Shown: positions 1-4,942 of the stretch, piece by piece
Position numbering within the stretch: the first letter of the stretch is position 1
Layout of the letters: each line of letters opens with the position of its first letter
Made by a program: the position numbers and the translations under genes
Assembly: GCA_947097535.1 (NCBI GenBank)
Contig: CAMURM010000119.1
Span: 1-5,813 of the forward strand
Direction: 5' to 3'
Source: an uncultured Selenomonas sp.
GTDB taxonomy: Bacteria; Bacillota; Negativicutes; Selenomonadales; Selenomonadaceae
Length of the DNA: 5,813 bases
The notes under the pieces: generated by a model
The model's input: only the letters and a program-made list of their open reading frames with translations
The model's database searches: none
Told to the model about the DNA's origin: nothing

Positions 1-334
1 TGACGGCGACGGCGGCGTGCGCGGGACTGCGCCCCGTCGCAAAGGCGTTGGGCGTCTGCGACTCGATCAGACAGACCTTCGGCATTGGCAGTCCCGCGCG
101 CGCGGCGAGATCCGCGACGAGGCGGTAGAGCTCGGGCGCCTCGCTCTCCGTCAGAGGGCGTGCGCCGTACATCTTGAGCACGATGCTGTCGCTGAACCAA
201 TAGGAAAAGAAATTCATGCCCAGGGACACGAAGAACATCAGCAGGGCGCCGCCCTTGCCGCCGACGGCGCCGCCCAGGACGACGAGCACGATCATCATGA
301 GCGCCATCAGGATCGTCGTTTTTATCGTATTCAT
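1..334 (-). CDS. htpX: HtpX-type membrane zinc metalloprotease, N-terminal part (cut by window edge)
   Basis: This is the N-terminal 111 codons of an M48-family membrane protease. The family degrades misfolded inner-membrane proteins and is part of envelope and heat stress quality control. The reading begins at an ATG (334-332, minus strand) preceded by GGGAGGT (complement of 341-347) with a 6-nt spacer. Two hydrophobic stretches are visible, at about residues 5-25 and 29-50, matching the paired N-terminal membrane segments of HtpX. They are followed by a soluble stretch with the family-typical TPNAFATGRSP at residues 94-104. The catalytic HExxH lies further on and is outside the window, so activity cannot be judged. 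The gene is transcribed divergently from cstA and has its own promoter and a long leader. The start and family are clear; the orthology assignment rests on the N-terminus only. Confidence 0.9.
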   Translation of the reverse strand, partial: MNTIKTTILMALMMIVLVVLGGAVGGKGGALLMFFVSLGMNFFSYWFSDSIVLKMYGARPLTESEAPELYRLVADLAARAGLPMPKVCLIESQTPNAFATGRSPAHAAVAV

Positions 335-359
335 AAAGAAACCTCCCAACAGTTATACG

Positions 360-397
360 AAAAAGACCCCACCCCGGAAAACACGGGACAAGGTCTC
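360..397 (-). terminator. Terminator-like hairpin inside the htpX leader (possible attenuator)
   Basis: Read on the minus strand, an outer stem AGACC/GGTCT (complement of 392-396 with 364-368) encloses a small internal loop. An inner UCCCG/CGGGG stem follows, with a short U-rich loop, and the structure ends in five T (364-360). This is the shape of an intrinsic terminator, but it sits between the predicted htpX promoter and its ribosome site, about 13 nt upstream of the Shine-Dalgarno. It could attenuate htpX transcription. Alternatively it could be a weak chance hairpin, since the stem is interrupted. Confidence 0.4.
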
Positions 398-422
398 GCT
401 TGCATATTATGCCGCGCACCAC

Positions 423-438
423 GCGTCCGTTCGGACGC
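423..438. repeat. Perfect 16-bp GC-rich palindrome in the htpX leader
   Basis: The sequence GCGTCCG-TT-CGGACGC is self-complementary over 16 bp. In the htpX transcript it can form a six-pair stem with a four-base loop, upstream of the terminator-like hairpin. It could be an RNA structural element of the leader or a binding site for a dimeric regulator. It does not match the CIRCE operator, the site expected for HrcA control of heat-shock genes. Confidence 0.4.
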
Positions 439-478
439 CGACAGGCTTTACGGCTGCTCCTTCGGAAGCTGTAGGACT

Positions 479-507
479 ATTATAGCAAAGACGCAGGATT
501 TTGACAA
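479..507 (-). promoter_or_regulatory. Predicted sigma-70-type promoter of htpX
   Basis: On the minus strand, TTGTCA (complement of 502-507) and a perfect TATAAT (complement of 479-484) are separated by exactly 17 nt. Transcription would begin near 472, giving a leader of about 138 nt before the htpX ATG. No CIRCE-like inverted repeat or tandem CtsR-type heptad was seen around it. Confidence 0.7.
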
Positions 508-578
508 GTCTTTCGCTGCAAGGGCTTCTCCGATGAGCGATGCCCCCTGCTGTGCCTGCAAAAGGGAAACTTTACAAG

Positions 579-607
579 TTGACACATGACTTCCTTCGTG
601 TTATATT
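579..607 (+). promoter_or_regulatory. Predicted sigma-70-type promoter of cstA
   Basis: A perfect TTGACA (579-584) and TATATT (602-607) are separated by 17 nt. Transcription would begin near 614, giving a leader of about 40 nt. The leader carries the ribosome site GAAGGA (642-647), 5 nt before the ATG at 653. The -35 boxes of this promoter and the divergent htpX promoter are about 70 bp apart. No convincing catabolite-repression (cre) site was recognised in between. Confidence 0.75.
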
Positions 608-652
608 ATCTTCCGTACCTATTTATTCATCTTTAAGGAAAGAAGGATCTTC

Positions 653-2335
653 ATGAATGCACTGATGCTTGTCGGCTGTGCCATCGTCGTATTTCTCGCC
701 GCCTACGCTCTCTACGGGCGCTGGCTCGTGAAGACGTGGGGCATTGACGAGAACGCCGCGACGCCGGCGAAGCGTTTCGAGGATGGGCAGGATTACGCAC
801 CCGCTTCGCGCTTCACCGTCTTCGCGCACCAGTTTTCCTCCATCACGGGCGCAGGCCCCATCACGGGCCCCATCATCGCCGCCATGTTCGGCTGGCTGCC
901 CGCCTTCCTCTGGCTGCTTGTCGGCGGTGTCTTCTTCGGCGCCGTGCAGGATTTCAGCGCGCTCTACGCCTCCGTGCGCAACGAGGGGCGCTCGATGGGC
1001 ATGCTCATCGAGCAGTACATCGGCAAGACGGGACGCCGCCTCTTCCTGCTCTTTTGCTGGCTCTTCACGCTCCTCGTCATCGCCGCCTTTGCCGACATCG
1101 TCGCGAACACGTTCAACGGCTTCGCCAAGGACGGCAGCCTCGCCGTGCCGAACGCGGCGGCGGCTTCCATCTCGATGCTCTACATCTTCGTGGCGATGGG
1201 CTTCGGGCTCTTCATCCGGCGCATGAAACCTTCGGGCAGCGTGAAGTTCCTCGTCGCCGTCCTGCTCATCGTCGCCATGCTCGCCGTCGGCATCGCCTAT
1301 CCGCTCTATTTTGACGCTGTGGTCTGGCGCTACGTCGTCTTCGCCTACTGCTTCATCGCCGCCGTGCTGCCCATGTGGTTCCTCATGCAGCCGCGCGACT
1401 ACCTCAGCGTCTTCCTGCTCCTCGGCATGGTCGCGGGCGCCGTCCTCGGCGTGCTCATCGCAAACCCCGTCATCGAGATGCCCGCCTTCGTCGCCTTCGA
1501 GGTCAAGGGGCAGTCGCTCTTCCCGATCCTCTTCATCACGATCGCCTGCGGCGCCGTCTCGGGCTTCCACAGCCTCGTCTCCTCGGGCACGAGCTCAAAG
1601 TCCGTCGAGAACGAGCGCGACATGCTGCCCGTCGGCTATGGCGCCATGCTCGTCGAGTCGCTCCTCGGTGTCGTCGCCCTCGTCATCGTCTGCTCGGCGG
1701 CGACGGGTGGCAAGCTGCCGGACGGCACGCCGTTCCAGATCTTCGCGGGCGCTGTCTCGGGCTTCTTCGTTCAGTTCGGCCTGCCGCAGCACGTCGCCGC
1801 CTGCATCATGACGATGTGCGTCTCGGCGCTCGCCATGACGACGATCGACTCGGTCGCGCGCATCGGCCGCATGTCCTTCCAGGAGCTCCTGGCGCCGTCG
1901 GAAGGCGAGGCGGAAAGCGCCGCCGCGAGCTTCTTTCGCAACAAATACGTCTCGACAGCGATCACGCTCGCACTCGGCTATCTCCTGTGCCTCGCGGGCT
2001 ACATGAGCATCTGGCCGCTCTTCGGCGCCGCGAACCAGCTGCTCGCTGCCCTCGTCCTCATCGCCATCGCTGTCTTTCTGCGCACGACGGAGCGCAAGGG
2101 CTGGATGCTCTACGTCCCCATGACCTTCATGTTCCTCGTCACGATGACGGCACTCGTCATGAGCGTCTACGGCATCATCGGCAAGCTCATGAACGGCGGC
2201 TTCGTCTTCATGGTCGACGGCCTGCAGCTCATCCTGGCGCTCGCACTCATGACGCTCGCGCTGCTCGTCGTCAAGCACTGCGCCGCCGAGCTCATCACGG
2301 GCAAGGTGGAGCACGCCGCACGCACCGACGGCTGA
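653..2335 (+). CDS. cstA: CstA-family transporter (carbon starvation protein; peptide/pyruvate uptake)
   Basis: This is a polytopic inner-membrane carrier of 560 aa. Known relatives import peptides (CstA) or pyruvate with protons (BtsT). Family signatures are plain: DGQDYAPA at residues 44-51, the AHQFSSITGAGPITGP stretch at 58-73, FGAVQDFSALYASVRNEGRSMG at about 95-116, GFHSLVSSGTSSK at 304-316, and the C-terminal IWPLFGAANQLLA at 453-465. Many hydrophobic segments follow one another from residue 1 to about 540. The protein is shorter than E. coli CstA and BtsT (about 700 aa), as in many Firmicute members of the family. The ATG at 653 has GAAGGA five nt upstream. The gene stands alone between its own promoter and a hairpin terminator. 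No BtsSR/LytS-type sensor pair is visible next to it. The substrate (peptide versus pyruvate) cannot be decided from this sequence. Confidence 0.95.
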   Translation: MNALMLVGCAIVVFLAAYALYGRWLVKTWGIDENAATPAKRFEDGQDYAPASRFTVFAHQFSSITGAGPITGPIIAAMFGWLPAFLWLLVGGVFFGAVQDFSALYASVRNEGRSMGMLIEQYIGKTGRRLFLLFCWLFTLLVIAAFADIVANTFNGFAKDGSLAVPNAAAASISMLYIFVAMGFGLFIRRMKPSGSVKFLVAVLLIVAMLAVGIAYPLYFDAVVWRYVVFAYCFIAAVLPMWFLMQPRDYLSVFLLLGMVAGAVLGVLIANPVIEMPAFVAFEVKGQSLFPILFITIACGAVSGFHSLVSSGTSSKSVENERDMLPVGYGAMLVESLLGVVALVIVCSAATGGKLPDGTPFQIFAGAVSGFFVQFGLPQHVAACIMTMCVSALAMTTIDSVARIGRMSFQELLAPSEGEAESAAASFFRNKYVSTAITLALGYLLCLAGYMSIWPLFGAANQLLAALVLIAIAVFLRTTERKGWMLYVPMTFMFLVTMTALVMSVYGIIGKLMNGGFVFMVDGLQLILALALMTLALLVVKHCAAELITGKVEHAARTDG

Positions 2336-2361
2336 TTGCAGCGAAAACGCCATACATAGAC

Positions 2362-2424
2362 TCATCTTTAAGGAAGCACTGATAAATTCAGCCACACATC
2401 TTCACACAGCAGAACTTCCTTAAG
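2362..2424. repeat. Short imperfect inverted repeat downstream of cstA (possible remnant of a mobile element)
   Basis: The segment begins with TTTAAGGAAGCACTG (2367-2381) and ends with the inverted counterpart of TTAAGGAAGTTCTG (2411-2424). Twelve of 14 positions agree, around a core of about 30 nt of low GC content. The AT-rich composition contrasts with the surrounding GC-rich genes. The pair resembles terminal inverted repeats of a tiny non-autonomous element or a decayed insertion-sequence end. No transposase is present. It could also simply be an RNA hairpin ahead of the terminator. Confidence 0.35.
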
Positions 2425-2466
2425 AAGGCTGTCCTTTCCGGCTCGCAGGCAAGGGCAGCCTTCTTT
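2422..2466 (+). terminator. Rho-independent terminator of cstA (stem may work in both directions)
   Basis: The left arm AAGAAGGCTGTCC (2422-2434) pairs with the right arm GGGCAGCCTTCTT (2453-2465). This gives 13 consecutive pairs including one G-U, around an 18-nt loop. The 3' side is rich in T (TTCTTTC). It separates cstA from the vWA operon. The T tract is not pure, so efficiency is uncertain. Confidence 0.7.
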
Positions 2467-2501
2467 CATGCACTTCGTCGTCGCCCTTGCGCCATTTCCT
2501 C

Positions 2502-2530
2502 TTGCCATGGACGCGCAAACACCGTAGAAT
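2502..2530 (+). promoter_or_regulatory. Predicted promoter of the vWA-phosphatase-kinase operon
   Basis: TTGCCA (2502-2507) and TAGAAT (2525-2530) are spaced by exactly 17 nt. They lie just downstream of the cstA terminator and about 100 bp before the first triad gene. Transcription would begin near 2537, leaving a leader of about 95 nt that contains a strong GC hairpin. No other promoter of this quality was seen within the three-gene run. Confidence 0.65.
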
Positions 2531-2581
2531 AAAGACATACAGCGGTGATGCCACAGCGCGCGCCGCAGGGGAAGTGAGGTT

Positions 2582-2607
2582 CGCACGCGCCGTTTCGTGC
2601 GCGTGCG
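2582..2607 (+). other. Strong GC hairpin in the leader of the vWA gene
   Basis: CGCACGCGC (2582-2590) and GCGCGTGCG (2599-2607) are perfect complements around an 8-nt loop, giving nine G/C-dominated pairs. The hairpin ends 11 nt before the Shine-Dalgarno GGAGGT (2619-2624). There is no T tract after it, so it is not a terminator. It could stabilise the transcript or influence translation of the operon's first gene. Confidence 0.55.
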
Positions 2608-2618
2608 GGAGGATTCTT

Positions 2619-2624
2619 GGAGGT
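2619..2624 (+). promoter_or_regulatory. Ribosome binding site that fixes the start of the vWA gene
   Basis: GGAGGT lies 7 nt before the ATG at 2632. A longer reading from a TTG at 2617 would place the start codon over this site with no ribosome site of its own, so the ATG is preferred. Confidence 0.8.
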
Positions 2625-2631
2625 GCTCAGC

Positions 2632-3279
2632 ATGGCGGATTTTGGACGCAGACTGCCGGTGTATTTGCTCTTGGATTGCTCGGGCTCGATGATGGGCGAG
2701 CCGATCGAGGCGGTCCGGCAGGGAATCAAGGCGCTTTTGTCGGAGCTGCGGGGCGACCCGCAGGCGCTCGAAACGGCGTATCTTTCGGTCATCACCTTCG
2801 CGAGCCAGGTGCGGCAGACGGCGAAGCTCACGGAGCTCATGCTCTTCAAGGAGCCGCGCCTCGAAGCCGAGGGCTGCACGCTCATGGGCGGCGCGCTGAA
2901 GATGCTCGCCGAGTGCGTGCGCACGGAGGTGCGCAAGAATACGGAGACGCAGAAGGGCGACTGGCGGCCGCTCGTCTTCCTGCTGACGGACGGCAGTCCG
3001 ACGGACGTCGAGGACTTCCGCGAGGCGGCGGCGGAGATCAAGTCGCTGAAGCTCGGCAACATCATCGCCTGCGCTGCTGGCGCGGACGCCGATACGAGCT
3101 ATCTGAAGCAGCTCACGGACAACGTGCTGATGATGAACAATCTCTCGGCAGGCGATATGGCGAAGTTCTTCGCCTGGGTGTCAGGCTCGATCAAGATGTC
3201 GTCGAAGAGCCTCGACGCGAAGCCCGGCGCGGCGATCGAGCTGCCGCCGCCGCCGAAAGGCTTCACGGTCGTCCCCTGA
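2632..3279 (+). CDS. TerY-like von Willebrand factor A (vWA) domain protein
   Basis: This is a 215-aa protein that is essentially a single vWA domain. The metal-ion-dependent adhesion site is intact: DCSGS at residues 15-19 (DxSxS), a threonine in GCTLMGGAL near residue 83, and TDG at 119-121 within LTDGSPTD. Such proteins bind a divalent cation and ligands or partner proteins. There is no signal peptide or membrane segment, so it should be cytoplasmic. A proline-rich tail (ELPPPPKGF) follows the domain. Size and tail fit the TerY/YegL type rather than longer extracellular vWA proteins. It is the first gene of an apparent operon, 40 nt ahead of the PP2C phosphatase and followed by a kinase. 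By analogy it is a scaffold, or a target whose phosphorylation is switched by the other two. The domain call is firm; the role is inferred from context. Confidence 0.93.
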   Translation: MADFGRRLPVYLLLDCSGSMMGEPIEAVRQGIKALLSELRGDPQALETAYLSVITFASQVRQTAKLTELMLFKEPRLEAEGCTLMGGALKMLAECVRTEVRKNTETQKGDWRPLVFLLTDGSPTDVEDFREAAAEIKSLKLGNIIACAAGADADTSYLKQLTDNVLMMNNLSAGDMAKFFAWVSGSIKMSSKSLDAKPGAAIELPPPPKGFTVVP

Positions 3280-3319
3280 GGGGCGGCAGACTCTGCTGAA
3301 GGAAAGGGGTGCGTGGGCT

Positions 3320-4942
3320 TTGACAGAAAATGTGGAACCGAGCGCGACGGAACGACCGGAAGCGATGGGAAAAGAACTGCCCGCTGCCGTGCTGCAGGAA
3401 AAAGTGACGCAGGAAGCAGCAGCCGCGGCTCTTCCGGAAAAGCTGCCGGAGGAGCAGGCGACGGTAAATAACGAAGCGAAAAAGATCCGGCTGGAAAAGA
3501 GCGCGATCGTCGTGCCGCCCATGCCGCACGCGGCATCTGCCGCGTCGGGCGAAGCATCGCACACGCCGGGCAGCTCGTCTGTACCGAGCGCACCGCCGCC
3601 CGCTGTAGGCGAGGCGCCGCCGCCCGCTGCGCCTGCATTGAGCACACAGCCCGACGATGCGGGCGAGCTAACCATCCCGCCTGCGCCGGTTACGCCGTCC
3701 GACGATGCCGCCGAGCCGACCGCTCTGAGCGACGCGGCGGTGCTCGCGCATACGGCGGCGCTCTGGCAGTACCACCCGGTGCCCGCAGACGAGCCCGATG
3801 CTGCGCCCGAGTACAAGACTGAGGAGCGTAAGATCGGCACGGCGGACTTCATCGCGGCGCGCGTGCGCGGCAAGAAGCACAAGCACGACGGCACGAACTG
3901 CGACGACTGGTTCGCCGCGGCGCAGGCAGGCGACATCGCCGTCGTTGCCGTTGCCGACGGCGCGGGCTCGAAGCGCTTCTCGCGCGTCGGCGCGCGCGCG
4001 GCGAGCGAGGCTGCCGTCGGCTCGATCTACGAGCAGCTTACAAGGTGCGAAGCGGCGGCTCCCGAGAAGCGCGCCGCCCTCGCGCTGCCCATGGCGGATG
4101 CGGCGTTTGTCGGCGCCTGCACCAGGCTCGGTGCGATGCTGCACGAGGGCGTGCTCGCCGCACGCCGCGCCGTGGAAGCGGCGTTTTACGAGCGCTGCGG
4201 CAGAGAAGCCTACACGGCGCTCCTCGGGCGCGACCTCGCCCTCGCCGACTTCGCGGCGACGCTCCTCGTGACCATCGCAGTGCCCGTTCCCGAGCTTGCT
4301 GAGCGCCTCGTCATTTCGTGCCAGGTCGGCGACGGCATGACCTGCGCCGTCGACACGCGAGCGCCCTACGCGAGCGCCGTCAAGCTCCTCGGCAAGCCCG
4401 ACAGCGGCGACTTCTCGGGCGAAACGGACTTTCTGACGAGCGCTGCCATGGCAGAACTCGCCAGCCTGCAGAATCGGACGCTCGTCACGCGCGGCGCCTA
4501 CGATCTCCTGCTCACGATGACGGACGGCGTGGCGGACGACTACTTCAACGAAAAGGAGCTGCATCGCCTCTGCCTCGACCTCATGGCGAACGGCATCGTG
4601 CCCGACGCGCATGCGGCCGACACGTTTACGCGCGCCGATGTCGAGCTGCTGCGCAGTCTGCCCAAGCCCCAGGCCTTCCCGTGGGTCAACGACAAAGAAC
4701 GGCTCGTAGCACTGCAATACACGGAAAGCCTTTGCCGCGCCCGGGAGACGACGCCGGAAGCACTTTGGCAGAACGCGCGCGTGCTGCCGCTCGCCGCCGA
4801 AGACACGAGCCTCAAGGACATCCCCTCGCGCGCGGAACGTCTCAAGATCTGGCTCGACAACTACATGGCGCGCGGCTCCTTTGACGATCGCACGCTCGCA
4901 CTGCTCTCGTGGGGAGATGACTACGATGTCCAGGCTCGCTGA
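3320..4942 (+). CDS. PP2C-type protein Ser/Thr phosphatase with long low-complexity N-terminus
   Basis: The 540-aa product has two parts. Residues 1 to about 170 are Ala/Pro/Glu-rich with no recognisable fold, including an eight-residue tandem motif built on APPPA. Residues about 171-540 form a PP2C domain: RGKKHKHDGTNCDDW (183-197), VADGAGS with the metal-binding Asp213, DFAATLL (310-316), VGDG (336-339), MTDGVADD (400-407) and the closing DDRTL (522-526). All expected metal-ligand motifs are present, so it should be an active Mg/Mn-dependent phosphatase removing phosphate from Ser/Thr. No membrane segment is visible. The start is a TTG with AGGGGT (3305-3310) 9 nt upstream. A GTG at 3332 and an ATG at 3365 are later alternatives in the same frame, with weaker ribosome sites. 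The end overlaps the kinase gene, suggesting coupled translation. It resembles YegK-type phosphatases of the vWA/PP2C/kinase triads and probably opposes the kinase next door. Confidence 0.9.
   Translation: MTENVEPSATERPEAMGKELPAAVLQEKVTQEAAAAALPEKLPEEQATVNNEAKKIRLEKSAIVVPPMPHAASAASGEASHTPGSSSVPSAPPPAVGEAPPPAAPALSTQPDDAGELTIPPAPVTPSDDAAEPTALSDAAVLAHTAALWQYHPVPADEPDAAPEYKTEERKIGTADFIAARVRGKKHKHDGTNCDDWFAAAQAGDIAVVAVADGAGSKRFSRVGARAASEAAVGSIYEQLTRCEAAAPEKRAALALPMADAAFVGACTRLGAMLHEGVLAARRAVEAAFYERCGREAYTALLGRDLALADFAATLLVTIAVPVPELAERLVISCQVGDGMTCAVDTRAPYASAVKLLGKPDSGDFSGETDFLTSAAMAELASLQNRTLVTRGAYDLLLTMTDGVADDYFNEKELHRLCLDLMANGIVPDAHAADTFTRADVELLRSLPKPQAFPWVNDKERLVALQYTESLCRARETTPEALWQNARVLPLAAEDTSLKDIPSRAERLKIWLDNYMARGSFDDRTLALLSWGDDYDVQAR

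Noticed and set aside
17..589. 190-codon plus-strand open frame over htpX and the divergent promoter region
   Set aside because: It is antisense to htpX, crosses both divergent promoters and encodes no recognisable protein.
623..1570. Long open frame on the minus strand across cstA (315 codons)
   Set aside because: Its translation is extremely rich in Asp, Glu, Arg and His with no fold. It lies antisense to the clearly conserved cstA. It is a by-product of high GC third-position bias.
1375..2382. Long plus-strand open frame overlapping cstA in another frame (335 codons)
   Set aside because: The product is an Arg/His/Ala-rich low-complexity string without a ribosome site, overlapping a conserved transporter. 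It is a shadow frame.
2368..2586. 72-codon minus-strand open frame between cstA and the vWA gene
   Set aside because: It runs through the terminator stem and the operon promoter, has no recognisable domain and no convincing ribosome site.
3286..3296. Small palindrome GCAGA-C-TCTGC between the vWA and phosphatase genes
   Set aside because: The one-base loop cannot form a normal hairpin and there is no T tract. It is not an intercistronic terminator.
3668..4717. 349-codon minus-strand open frame antisense to the phosphatase gene
   Set aside because: Arg/Glu/Val-rich shadow of the PP2C coding frame. All conserved motifs are on the plus strand.
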